64,000 nt of DNA. It comes from Wolfiporia cocos (Eukaryota; Basidiomycota; Agaricomycetes; Polyporales; Phaeolaceae). The translations under genes were made by a program, and so were the position numbers. The stretch is taken from NCBI GenBank assembly GCA_029448655.1, contig JACCLO010000003.1:1798001-1862000 (forward strand). The letters run 5' to 3'. This document shows positions 22,324 to 34,149 of the stretch, in pieces. A model generated the notes under the pieces. The model was not told the DNA's origin, did not search any database, and was given only the letters and a program-made list of their open reading frames with translations. Position 1 is the stretch's first letter; each line of letters starts with the position of its first letter.

Positions 22324-23119
22324 GTGTCAAAGCAATCAAAACATCGGTTCGACGAGCGCGTTTATCCACAGGCGTGACGATGCCCGTAGGGCAATCCCGC
22401 GGGGTACGTACATAAAAATGAGCTATTATATACCGTTTCGCCCTCGTACGATTTCCGGTTACGCGATATCCGGCTCCCGACGTGCGCGAGCTCGTCCACG
22501 GCAAGTCCATGTTCCAACAGGTCGACCAGTCAATGATTTTGCAATCACCTAGGTGGTCCTCCATCGGCTCAACAAGTATTAGCGACAATGCGCGGTGTAC
22601 CGCTGTGCCGCCTCGATATGCGGTTTTGTCTTCCGCGATAGGCGTATTCACGTGCCTCTTCGACTTCGAGTGCGTCGAGGAACTCCTCGCGATCGTCGTC
22701 CCCATCACTGTCACTGAAACTATTGTAGCTGAGATCGCTATTGCTCGCGTCGTCGCGCTCGATGCCATCGATGCCATCATCTTTGACATGATCCGTGGTG
22801 TTCTAATTAAGTCCCAATCCCGCTTTGCATGCCTGGTATGTGTCCTCGAGCTCAATGATCTCAGGAAAGAAGCCGGCCAGTATAACTCCCTCCCCCCCAC
22901 CTGTTGGAACATGGATTTGCCGAGGCCGAGCTCGCGCGTGCCTGGATGTCGCGCGCGCACGTCAGGAGTCGGGTATCGCGTAGCCGAATCTGGTACGAGG
23001 GGAAAACGGTATATAATAGCTCGATTTTATGTACTGTACCTCACGCGATTGCCCTACGGGCATCGTCACGCCTGTGGACAAACGCGCTCGTTTAACCGAT
23101 GTTTTGATTGCTCTGACAC
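22324..23119. mobile_element. long inverted-repeat element, ~796 bp
   Basis: Arms of about 205-215 bp: 22324 onward (GTGTCAAAGCAATCAAAACA) matches the reverse complement ending at 23119 at roughly 90%, up to CCATGTTCCAACAGG on each side. The ~380-bp interior has a minus-strand stretch rich in Asp/Glu/Ser (DDGIDGIERDDASNSDLS). Flanks share only CTAC, so no target duplication is established. Foldback or non-autonomous DNA transposon; superfamily undetermined. Confidence 0.75.
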
Positions 23120-23547
23120 CTACTACTGTGCCATTGGCACGGCACGCGCATTCCGTCTGCAGAAGCTTCGCACTTCCGTGGTCAATCGGGCCTCATATCC
23201 TGCCACGGTGGTGCTAAGATTCCGGTTCATATACTATATCCCATTGGTAGCATCAGCCCAGAGTTCACTATTATGCCCATGGAGAAAGATAACAATTGGC
23301 GGCAGTAAAGACCAAGGACAAAGGCGTACCTCGCACTGTTGATCCGAAGATGATAGCACCTCAAACACGCTTTCACTTGTACCCGCGTTCGTAGTCTCTG
23401 CGTCTGCGCCATTCGCTTTGCTTGAGAGGAGTGCTCTGGACGAAAACATTTGCGGGCGGGATGTTGGGTGCGATTCTGGCGTTTATCGATGACCCAACCG
23501 TTGGTAATTTGCGATTCGGACACGCTTTGAAGGTCTAAACATCCAGC
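23120..23547. other. spacer left of DUF1275 copy 1
   Basis: No gene recognised. The last ~40 bases are the 3' flank shared, with divergence, with DUF1275 copy 2. Confidence 0.4.
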
Positions 23548-24369
23548 CTAAAGACGGATCCGCCCTTCATGACTATGTTTCTGACGTTGCACCCTGAACA
23601 TTGCGGCGGCGGCAAGCTTAATCCCTGCAGCTGCAAGCAATCCCCATCCTACCCTCCTCGCTCTGTCCTCATCGCTCCCAGTTTGTTCATCACCATCCAC
23701 ACGACCCAGAACAACTGTACCAATCGCAGCACCAATAATGAGCGCGATAAGCCCTGCGATCTTGTATAGCCTGCTGCGAGCAGAAGAAGGAGTGACGATA
23801 GAGAGCCATACGCTCGTCCATGCAACACTCGTCGCATACGCTGTATGATAACGCTGCACGAGTACAGCCTGGATGGCCATGCTGGCTGACACGATTGGCA
23901 ATGTGATGTGTGCGTGAGGGATGCCAACTACAAGCGGACTCGTCCCCGCTCTTGATAAGATCACGGTGGATGCGAGTGCGAGAAGAGCTGCTTGCATCGT
24001 GCTTGATATGGCGGGATTGGTGGCCAGAAGGGAGTGTGAGCCAGCGTGCCCACCTACAAGAAATCCAATAAGGGCTGCGAGTCGTGCGGAGGATGAACTC
24101 GATGCGAAGCGGTGAAACGCGTCAGGCTGTAGTTTGGCGGACAGAAGATAGGAGAGAGCGATCGGGATGTCCATGCCAAGCTGAATGGTTGTGCCAGTGA
24201 CAAATGCGCACCACACGCCAGAGGATACGTATGTGAGTGAGTCAACTAAGCCCGTGCATAGGCATAAGAGAAGTAATGCCACGTTGGGGGGAGCTGGCTC
24301 TGGGTCGTTATCGGGCATGGTCTCTGAGTGGTGGGGTCCAAGTAAGGGATCGATAGAGAGTGTCGCCAT
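23548..24369 (-). CDS. DUF1275 (YoaK-like) membrane protein, copy 1
   Basis: Intact 273-codon, intronless ORF from ATG 24369. Family: DUF1275/YoaK, polytopic membrane proteins of unknown function in bacteria and fungi. Visible: a hydrophilic acidic N-terminus (residues 1-30), about six hydrophobic segments starting at residue 31 (LLLLCLCTGLVDSLTY), the family-typical VDSLTYVSSGVWCAFVTGTT stretch, and a basic tail after the last helix. Length matches the family. It is the inverted paralogue of 35790-36611 (about 90% identical by eye, no indels); the homology continues ~100 bp upstream. Likely plasma or vacuolar membrane (inference). No substrate can be assigned. Confidence 0.88.
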   Translation of the reverse strand: MATLSIDPLLGPHHSETMPDNDPEPAPPNVALLLLCLCTGLVDSLTYVSSGVWCAFVTGTTIQLGMDIPIALSYLLSAKLQPDAFHRFASSSSSARLAALIGFLVGGHAGSHSLLATNPAISSTMQAALLALASTVILSRAGTSPLVVGIPHAHITLPIVSASMAIQAVLVQRYHTAYATSVAWTSVWLSIVTPSSARSRLYKIAGLIALIIGAAIGTVVLGRVDGDEQTGSDEDRARRVGWGLLAAAGIKLAAAAMFRVQRQKHSHEGRIRL

Positions 24370-25151
24370 GTGTTGAGCATCAGTGAGCGTTGCTTCAAAT
24401 CTATATGTCTATGTAGGTGGATAACAGGGTAAGAGATCTAGATCCGGATAGGCCATCGCGGAGCGCTCAGAGATCAGAGAGTACTCAGTCCAATTGTGAG
24501 TCGGACAAACCGTCTAGCCTTTGCATATGCATAAACAGAGCATTTTGGCTGAAGGTGGGCGCCATTAGCGGCAGCTACCAGCATGTTCCGCACCATATAT
24601 AGAAGTAAAAATTAAGCACACTTCGAGAAGGTCCACATCCGATTTGTAATAAAGATCTGTCAGACCCCGAGGATATCTGGTCTCCCTGGCAGCATTAGCA
24701 ATCCCCTCAGCCTCCGTATGCAAACTCCGGAAGTCCTTGTCTGACAAGCTATGGTGCCGCGGTCCATGACGGTCGAAAAAGCTTTTCAACAAATCTCTAT
24801 GACGAGTCTCGGGAAGATAAGTGACCGAAACTCCGCGACAATGACTGCGTGCGGAACGGCCCTCCATAACCTCTCAAGCCACCATAGCTCCCAGACAGCT
24901 GATCTTTGTATTACATCGCTTGAAGAGCTAGAACGGCTGCAGGAGTTCGATTATCCCACACAAGATCTTGGGTGGTGAATAAAACATACGATCAGACGGC
25001 CAAGACCCATGCGCAGCCGCGACCATATTAATACATCTGTGCGGTGTCCGTGCCACCGTATGTACGCAGTCTGAAATTGGGATCAGGTTGCGACGACACC
25101 TCTACTACGTCGTCCGAGCAGCTCATCGTACTACTTCAGGACCTCCAAGCC
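24370..25151. other. intergenic between DUF1275 copy 1 and P450
   Basis: The first ~100 bp are the shared DUF1275 upstream region (TATCCGGATCTCTTACC on the minus strand). A 100-codon minus-strand ORF at 24565-24867 (ETRHRDLLKSFFDRHGP, then YPRGLTDLYYKSD) has protein-like composition but no recognised family and no convincing exons around it. Divergent promoters for both flanking genes should lie here. Confidence 0.45.
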
Positions 25152-27339
25152 ATGGGCGTGTCATCTAGTTCAGCTGCTCTTGCTGCTATCTGTCTGCTAC
25201 TGTATTGCGTGCATCTCTATATCAAACATATCGTCGCAGGTCATCTTCCACTGCCGCCTGGTCCTCGAGCAATACCGATACTCGGAAATGTTCATCAGCT
25301 TCCAAGAGATCATCAATATAAGACATTTCAAGAGTGGAGTCGGATCTATGGTGAGAAGGTCGCGCTGTATACTTATACTTTGACACTTCATGTTTGATAT
25401 TGCGTAGGTGACATAACCCGCTTGTACCTATTCCGCAAGCCAGCACTCGTCCTCAGTTCAGCTCAAGCCATACATGACCTCTTGGACAAGAAAAACGCCA
25501 TATACTCTGACCGACCGCAATTCATCTTAGTCGACGAGATGTATGTTTCGATTATAACATGTTCATATTGGGGCTGATCAGTGTTATCAGAGTTGGATGG
25601 AACCGTAATTTGGCGATCATGCCGTACGGTGATACCTGGCGCATGCACAGGAAGTGGTTTCAAAACGCTTTCCTTGCGAGGAATCCTCTCAACAGCTATC
25701 GCCATCTTCAACAGAGGGAGGCATATAACCTACTGATCAGGCTGTTGGAAGCACCCGATGCCTTCCTGGCGCATATCAAGAGGTATCATCGTTCTTGTTC
25801 TCATTATATTGTTGGTTGAGATTTCCAATGGTAGTTATGCAGCTGCGTTGGTGATAGAGATCGCATATGGACACACGGCAACGTCGCTTGATGACGAATT
25901 CATTTGTCTGGCGGAAGATGTTATGCATGGAATTTCTGATCTTGGTGGAACCGCTGTGGCCATGGTTGATGTCTTCCCTTTTTGTAAGTGATTCTGATGT
26001 CACTATCCACGCAAACTGAGTGAGTAGTACAGTGAAGCATATTCCCACCTGGATGCCGGGTGCTGGGTTCAAGCGGAAAGCTTTGGAAGTGCGAGCGCTG
26101 GTAGATCGGATGCACGACATACCGTATCAGAGTGTCTGTCGTACTCTGGTGCGTATTTAAACTTTCTCTATTCTCTCTCAATCACTTCGCATTGCAGGCT
26201 ACAGGGATGGCAAGGCCGTCGTTTCTGGCTTCTCTGATTGAAACAGGTAGCAAGGAAGCTCCTTTGACGCCAGGGATGGAACAAGAGGTCAAGGGCGCAG
26301 CTGCCACCCTCTATGTTGGTAAGGGTTCACTTGCTTCCGTCAATGTAGATTCATTCTTACACAAACTACGCGCAGCCGTGACGGATACGGTTCGTTTCTA
26401 CATCACGACGTATGGTCGCTTATTACTGAGTGTGCGCGTGATAGACTACTACAGTTTTGTCGCAGTTTGTCCTCGCTATGGTTCTCCACCCACATGTTTT
26501 GAAAAAGGCGCAAGATGAGATCGACCGTATAGTTGGGACAACACGACTTCCAGTGGTGGAGGATAGAGAGGCACTACCGTATCTTGAGTGTGTTATACAG
26601 GAAGTTTATCGGTCAGTACCTAAATATCCTCTACGCATTATGCCTGACATCCCTTTCAGATGGAGGCCCCCCCTTCCGCTAGGTGAGTATCTTCAATAAG
26701 TCACAGGCTCGAAATACCAAGAGGACAGGTTTGCAACACCAATCAACCGAGGACGACGAATATCGAGGTTACTTCATCCCTCGTGGAACCATAATTTTCC
26801 CCAATATCTGGTGGGTGTTGCAGTGTTTATGTCTAGTAGTGTCTTGATGCCGGTCGAGATAGGACGATAAGCCGAGATCCTACTCTGTTCCCTGAGCCTG
26901 AAAAATTTCGTCCCGAACGGTACCAAGAAATGGACGAACGTACATCTCATTTTGCTGACCCTCGCTGGCTAACGTTCGGCTTCGGTAGAAGGTATAAAAC
27001 TTCTTGTCCATGAACTGTGCTTGCATTGATTCATCCCCTTAATCTCCATCGCAGAATCTGTCCAGGACGCAAGCTCGGCGACTCAAGCGTGTGGCTGGTC
27101 GCCGCAAATATCATCGCGGCCTTCGATATTCGTAAAGCGCGCAGCCATTCCGGGGAAGAGATTACGCCCCTTGGTGATTTCAAACCAGGTCCCATCAGGT
27201 AAGAGTTTCATCAAATTCGTATTACAACGCTATTTAGCAAGCCTTTAGTCATCCTGAGCCATTCCAATGCGAGATACGCCCCCGATCCAGGCAGATGGCA
27301 GATATGATTCTTCAGCTCAAAGCGAATGCGTCCATTTGA
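25152..27339 (+). CDS. cytochrome P450 monooxygenase, 13 exons
   Basis: Haem-thiolate monooxygenase, ER-anchored by an N-terminal helix (residues 8-25) before the [12 protein letters not shown] hinge. Proposed exons: 25152-25350, 25408-25540, 25591-25782, 25835-25983, 26033-26148, 26198-26318, 26376-26389, ~26471-26611, 26660-26682, 26729-26810, 26863-26991, 27055-27198, 27249-27339. All introns are GT-AG. Landmarks: GW...[12 protein letters not shown] (helix C), EVYR (ExxR of helix K), FRPERY, and the haem loop [14 protein letters not shown] with Cys ligand. The helix I motif reads AVTDT instead of the usual (A/G)Gx(D/E)T(T/S), and exons 7-8 are the least certain part; the 5' splice GTTCGT there is atypical. 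The frame is otherwise intact. It resembles basidiomycete O-methylsterigmatocystin-oxidoreductase-like P450s; substrate unknown. The ATG at 25152 follows in-frame upstream codons that lack P450 character. Confidence 0.88.
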
Positions 27340-30300
27340 TTTGCTTCTCGTCATGAATGACAAGACATAGTTCTTCGGAAATTGAACAATTGCGCGCGCT
27401 TGTCATAGTTGGGGTGTACCGAGTCGTCGGAGTTGTCTGGAAGGTGTATCAATTTACACTTGCTCAATCAATCATGTCTACATTGCGAACAATGAGTATG
27501 GGTTGTTGATTGATGTAGACGATGACTTCATACGGTTCTCGCATTAAAGCAGTCTCGAGAGCAGGACTATATGAAGCAGTCAAGACATTTAGTTCCTGGA
27601 CATACCTCAGGCTGCTTTCCATGGTGCTACTTGCGCGGACTAGCACCGCATCTGAAGGCAGAGGCTCACTGCACTCTCAAAAACGCACTCATTATAAGGT
27701 AATATTATATGAAGATCTTTGTGATCATCAGGACTAAAGCCCTCACGCCGTGAGACATCGCATCGCCAGGTTACAGAGTTTCCATACCTCCAGACTTGAA
27801 AGACCGGAAACTGCTCTTCCTTCTGCTTGTATATTTTCTAATGTGGGATTGCGTCTGGATAAATTTGCAGTCTTTGCCCACGCGCTACCGATCTTGTCAC
27901 TACTCATAAACCAGCTATGTCGTTATCATTGCACGACCCAAATCGAATGTACTGTATTCATACAGGGATAAATGGAGTCCTTTACACAGGGGTGGTTTTA
28001 CGGGAAGTAGAATAGTCTATCTTTAAGTGAAGCTTGAGAAACAACTTATGTTGGCAGAGGAAATAGAAGTCCCAGTTGAGTACCCATCTGTTGTGCGAGT
28101 GACTACACAAGCAACGACTGTATTCCGATATACTGTCTGAGCTTGAGTCTAGTATCATATAAGGTCGGCGAACCCATCGGTTATCGGTAATCAGCGACGT
28201 TGCAATAATCATTTGTACAGGAGGCCATTCTCCTTTGTTCTTCTAATGCCATCTATTAAAGTAAGCACATATAAGCTATCATCTTCTTTATAAACGAATG
28301 GTTTACTGCGCTATGGAGCAGTTTAATGGACACTTGTCGAATCGGTCCATAGGCATTAAAATGAAATGTTTATAACGCGGGAATGTGCTGCAATGTGCAT
28401 GAGATAGTCGACTGTGGCGGACGACAAGAGAATGGTAATTTATTTTTTTGTGCGCACAAAACAGATGATCGGGTCCACCCGAGCTCGAGGATTGATGCCC
28501 AGTGACCCTATCAGAAGCTATCGAAACATATCGGATAGGTTTAGATCGGAATTCCGACTTTTCAATAGCTTTTGATATGTCAGTAGGCGCCCAAACACAT
28601 AGCAGATGCTACCATAAGATACTATAACCTATCATTCAGTATATAGAGCATATACCCAAAGATATCACATATGAAGTGGCCTTTGCATCATCAACGAATC
28701 AGACTGTATCAATATATATCAGAAGCTACTGAACATATCAGTGCAGGATTTGCATTGCACCAGAAAATACTCAGATTCACCCTCACCGGCCTCACCCGCC
28801 GTTCGCGTGTACCCAAATCCCGACAGAGAATACCCAGCTCCTGGCGAAATAACGCGTGCGGCGGATATCAGTGAGTGAGGTAGTGCCTTGTGCAATTGGT
28901 GGTACTGTTGAAAGGTGGTGGCCTGGGTACATCGAGCGGCGGACGATCTGCAGGAGGTCGAGACTGATGGTGCCAGTTGTTGCCAGGTCACCGTGCCCAA
29001 CGGCGGGAGTCGGTATGTGCTGAAATACTTTCACTGATTAACCACTGAACGTTAGCATGTAAGACGAGATGTACGCACTTCCATCTCAATCGCTTTCACT
29101 TCCTGTGGTTGAGGTTTAGGTGAGTTGGTTAGTTTCCGTAGCATAGACTGGAGTACTTACGTAGCGTAGCAAACGTCTGTACTCGCATACTAAAGTAATT
29201 CAATTGCTTTCACTCCCTGAGGCTGAATCAGAGCAGACTTTTGTACTCATGTACTTCAGCAGCATGCTCGTACTGCTTACAATATGCCTAGCACTGTTGA
29301 TGCAGCCATAGTTTGTGTGTGAGGGGTAGATAAGGTACTTAGGCAAGAAGAGGGGATATACACACCTCTGCCATTTGTACCTACAGCACGGAAGTTGGTG
29401 GAGGTAAGTGTTGTATGTGCATGTGCTTGTCCGAAGCTTTTCAATTTCGTGATGAAGCGACTGGTCTCCTCTATGATCACCCTACCAGAACCATGGAAGA
29501 CTTTGAGTGATGGTGAAGGTATGAGGTAGAGATGAGGAAAATTGACAGACGACGTGACAAGCTTGAGACAGGATAATAGACTCAGTCACTAACAATGACG
29601 AACTCAACTTGGCGTCAGCTCAAAACAAACTCAGACGCGAGTTTTATTGACGAGGATATATCAATGAGTATGTATGGGTATGACAAAAGTCTTGGCATCA
29701 GTAATCGTACCACCCAGACTCTTGGCAAGTAGCTTTTGATATATTCTAGTACATATGGATATCTCAATGATATATTGTGGTACACTCTAGTATATATCAA
29801 TATCTCGTGGATATGTGGTACTTTCACTGGGATTGATGAACGATTGCTGCATGGCCTATTGGGCCATGATTGCGAAATCACAGCGAGCCGATCACAAATG
29901 CACGATCTACGTGATATACAAATTAAATTCATTGTCTCACATTGCAGAAATAGGGTGAGAATAGGGGACTACTTGAAAATCCTACATTATTCAATGATAG
30001 AAGTATGGTCGTGATGATTTTTCGTTCTTCCCTTTCAGAGTTGCGGGATTATATCTTGGCACAGTGTCCGATAAAAATGGTGCGATGCAATACGGCCCGA
30101 ACCAATGAATCGCATTTCTCACCGGTCATTATAGCTTGAGTACCAATTTGACACGGGACTGCTTTTAAGGTTACATAAGTTGGGGTCTCATGGTCAGGTA
30201 TTAATCATCCATAGACAATATCGAAACAAAAAGAAGCAATGTTTGTTGTCCACAGGAACGCCCTAGGTTGACATCCAAGAGCTAGAGTAGTATTTGTACC

Positions 30301-30842
30301 ACGAGTGGCCTACCTCAATCTTGATGGAAAGGCATAGGCAATGACCGTCCCATTCGGCCAATCTCTCTCTGTATCCGAACCTGTTATGGGATATATCCTT
30401 TTTTGTCTATCATCTTGAAAATGGGAGTTGATCATGATGTGATGGAATACACTCACCATTAAACTGCTGTCTCTGCGTTCGCGACTTGATCGTTCCTCGC
30501 TAAGCGCGAAACTTAAGTGTGAGCGTCGGGCATCGGATTCTTATCATGCAATAGCCTCTGTAACGTGCAATCTCCCATAGCAACGAGGGCTTCAACCTCG
30601 TGGCATCAGTATGAGGTTCCAGACTCTACCTCGAAATTCGGTGAGCAGCCATTTGTGCGAAGCGATGGTACATTTCTCATGCTAGTCTTCGTTGCAGTCG
30701 TATCCAATGTATGACCAATGACCTTCAATGGTTTGTTTTGCTAATTCCCAAGAGTCTAATCTTAGGCCACATAGGTAATCAGCAAATGTGAAGGTCTAAG
30801 ACTGTGGAGTGTGCGATCTCAATACTAGCTAAAGCACTGCCT
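27340..30842. other. 3.5-kb intergenic region, no gene seen
   Basis: AT-rich, with only short competing ORFs and no recognised domain. Short inverted motifs around GAAGCTAT..A[A/C]CATATC occur at 28515, 28570 and 28720, and two diverged units (AATTGCTTTCACTCCCTGAGG-like) at about 29090 and 29210. Nothing can be assigned. Confidence 0.4.
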
Positions 30843-31299
30843 TATAGACGAGCAGCAAGATACAGTGTTCACAGTTTGAAATCATGTTGACTTAAAGAAG
30901 AGGTGATGGTGGGCAAGAATCGGACATGTCAGAGTGGGTTTGAGAATTCCGCCAACCTAGCTTCTGTAGGGCTAGAAAACTATAAAGGCCCACAGATTCA
31001 CCTTGTGAAAGCTTGAGCCAATATGCTACGCCGATATCGTAGACCAGTTGACTCTAGCCATCTAATACCATCCGTGCACAAACAGGTCAAGTACAATACA
31101 ACAGACAACAGATGTACGGGCGGACTAATAGACCAGAGCCGATCTGTCAGATCGCTATCGTCCTAGTAGATCAGTGGAGCCTCGAGTTAGAATGATACTC
31201 GACATAGGTCCCATATTGTGCTAATCCATTTCTCAGGCAATATGTATCATCGTTTGTATATGCTGAGCCGGGTAGTAACAATTATGTTGGGCATCACTC

Positions 31300-32293
31300 G
31301 CACCGTCACTAAAGTTTGCTCAGCCCCGAGCCGGTGTACCGTGCCACCGCCATGGGCGTTACTCACACCTCTTTAGCTGCTAGATCCAGCAAGAGATCCA
31401 CCTGTGGCCCCACACCATTGTCAGCACAGCGGTTTCAGACGACTTCAAGTGTACGTACATTGTCAGCAGTGCAGCCAACTTGGACACCGGTATCGTTCGA
31501 TTGGTGGAACGCATCCGTGCAGTTCGCAGACGTGCCTGAACGAGCAGGGCATCAATTGAATAGGACATGGATGATGCATTCCGGGGACTTACAGTCATGT
31601 CCAGCACCATTGCATCCGTTGTAGTAACTGAATTATTGTATAAGTGAGCAGTTCAATTCCCCTGTAGCAGACACTTTACTTGAATCCGGTAGCGACCTGG
31701 AATGCGTGCCTGTGATTTTGCACTGAGCCGATTCACGCAGAGAAATCGTCTGCGAATACACACGGAGGAATGAGGGAGAGATCAGTGCTACTGTTGCCGT
31801 TACTGAGCGTTGTCTCCACGATAAGACATTTCTCTCCATTTGGACCACAGACGCCTATGGACAATATCCTTCGCGTTAGCGATGAAGAATGAGCACACGT
31901 AGACATGTGATTCACCGGTCTGGAGGAACCTGTACGCAACAGAGTCCGTCAATAACCGGGAGATGACACAAGACTCAAGCCTCATACGCGATAGCTCCGA
32001 TCAGAGGCCCATTGATAGTGAACGGCGCTGTGCCAGTCGAGAGCACTGAGCCGTTCTGGCTCTTCAGAGTTGGCTATCAAAAGGATTAGTTTCGATTTTA
32101 TCAAGAGTAATGTGCAGTCACTAACCGTCCCATGTCCACAGCTGCATAGCGTTCATGACGCTGTCAGCATGGTGCAATGACAAGTAATCAAGGAGGCAAA
32201 CTGGTTGTTGAAGGTGATAGTGTGGTTCTCAGCTTTGGCTGGAACGAGAGCCGCGGCAGCAGCAACTATCGCGACGGCAAGCTTGAAGAACAT
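31300..32293 (-). pseudogene. small secreted protein pseudogene, copy A
   Basis: Starts at ATG 32293 with a clear signal peptide (MFFKLAVAIVAAAAALVPAK, cleaved near AKA|EN) followed by HTITFNN. After broken frames, CGPNGEKCLIVETTLSNGN and SSTDLSLIPP recur at about 31770-31860. This pattern resembles agaricomycete secreted 'glycopeptide' proteins with a thaumatin-like fold (HTV.F.N.CG..., GCGFNGEGCT.VE). Multiple stops and frameshifts make it inactive. Its counterpart at 57165-58172 is broken in a similar way, so decay began before the duplication. Confidence 0.5.
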
Positions 32294-32775
32294 CTTGAAC
32301 AAGTTATGCGGCAGAGGTGATTATGACACTGGCAGCTAGAGAATGTACTACCCTGGGGAGTGAGTGTAAGAGCATCCTGAGCGGATTTTTATACCACTTT
32401 GCCGCCGCCTCAAGCCCCACTTCTCGCGATACACCGCTATGACCAGCCATCTATCCATTAAAATGCTGGCCACGACATTTAGCAGAAAAGGTATAGCTCT
32501 GTAGCACATCGAGCTTCATCTCGCAAGTCCGCGGACACTGGGTGAATTTGGAGATGCTAAGCATCAGTCGGTTTTCTGCGCCTGTGACAAATGAGGAGAG
32601 CAGCTTGGATTGTCACACAGACAGTCTTATCTGACGAAAGGCCTCCTGTATGCCGAAGGGTGAGCTCTCCCAAAAAGTCCGGTGCAATTGAGATGCAACA
32701 TCACATGTGTCTCGAGAAGGTAGCTTGCGACGAGTCGATCGGGAATCGTCTGTGTCCGAATACTATGTTCCGCCC

Positions 32776-32807
32776 TCAGCGGTGGTATAATGGTTACCAT
32801 ACTGCCT
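32776..32807 (+). other. 5' half of a tRNA-Gly-like sequence
   Basis: GCGGTGGTATAATGGTTACC followed by ATACTGCCTTG fits the acceptor strand, D-arm (A box TGGTATAATGG) and 5' anticodon stem of a eukaryotic tRNA-Gly. Sequence after 32807 does not complete an anticodon loop or T-arm. The homologous position in copy B (about 58657) is strongly eroded. Treated as a relic, not a tRNA gene. Confidence 0.4.
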
Positions 32808-32889
32808 TGATTTAGCTGCTATATTTTTGTCAGTTGCTGTATACCAGTGTGCTGAACATATGGCCAAATCAGCGCTGTTGTGACAGCGT

Positions 32890-33175
32890 GCTCGGACAAC
32901 ATCCCGCGGATCACGACAGAATGTTTCGTCCAGCGCGCCAGTGGAGCTACGTCTTCCAACATATGGGGGACTGATGTTACGAAGCTTCGCAATACACCAC
33001 CCGCCTTGATTGCTGCGCCGCGGGCTGCTGTAACAGTATGTTTGGAATACCTTCCACGAATCATAATAAAATCTTTCGTCCAGTGCGCCAGCGGGGATGC
33101 ATCTTTCAGTAGTATGGAGGGCCAGTTGTACGGAACACTGTAACACACCAATTGCATTGATAGTTGCGGCCCGCA
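32890..33175 (+). repeat. two diverged ~140-bp tandem units
   Basis: CGTCCAGCGCGCCAGTGGAG (about 32929) recurs as CGTCCAGTGCGCCAGCGGGG (about 33078); matching TATGG.GG and TTGAT[T/A]G[C/T]TGCG.C boxes follow each. The structure is also present, partly shortened, in copy B near 58780-58980. No coding meaning was found. Confidence 0.6.
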
Positions 33176-34149
33176 GATAATGGCGCTGATATCTTATCTT
33201 CCAACGCAGCTACCACGAGTCAAGTATGCTACAGTTTTTGGTGCTCGTCTGACGAATCATCGCTGCTGGAAAGATCGTCTGAAGACATAGGTATTCCGTG
33301 GGCTCGTGAGCGACTGTACAGTATCGCATAATGCCTCAGGACATTCGGGGGCAACGTGATCTCGAGCATATGCATAACGTAAACGCGTATGATATATGGC
33401 CTGTGAACTAGCAGAGGATGACATCATGAACGCGAAGTCATTATCAAATTACCTGTGCGCGCGGTAGCGTCTGATGTCGAGTAGCGGCGGGGGCGCCAAC
33501 AAGCACCACCAAGATGATGCTTTGCTCGTTCCCTAATGCACAAAAAAGTTTTCGGTGAGTTGAGTCTAACCCGGAAAAGCAGAAGACCAATATATAGAAT
33601 GATGCCGCTGAACCGGGATAATGAAAAAGGTGGCGCGCTGTCGGAATCCGAGGAGTGCTAGTGTTGATTCAGCTGTCAGTAGCGTATTACAGCATGGCCA
33701 CCGACAAGTCGTAGCGCTGTATCGAGACTGCAAGCTTGTCGGTCTGTGCATAGCTCCTCTGAGCATTTCCCTTTTGCTACCCCTGGCGTTGCCTTGCATG
33801 TTTTCCATCTTCGTGATCTAATGTTTGGATGTCTTGTTTCTGAGGAGAGGGGAGTCTCCAACATCATGACGTCCACACTCGATTTGCTTTTGCTACTAGC
33901 GTATTAGACGGACCCTCGAATCGGGGTTCGGTAGTGTGTCGGATCACCACTGCTCTGCCGCTGGGATGAAGCTAGAACCTCATACCGACAGGGAGGAGAC
34001 ATGTCAAGCCATGGTTCTAGCATTTACAGATAACTTCGCTGATCAGCGGGTATGCCTCGATTGGCGCTGGATCAGCCTGTGCGTACCAGTGGAGCTCGAA
34101 GTTATGTAACGTTCATCGAAGTCCGCTTAGACAACAGAATATACAATAT

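Noticed and set aside
22316..23127. 8-bp target duplication for the inverted-repeat element
   Set aside because: CTACGGTC and CTACTACT share only the first four bases in register; not better than chance.
22482..23342. 286-codon ORF as a gene
   Set aside because: Much of it runs through both arms of the inverted-repeat element; composition and lack of motifs indicate chance.
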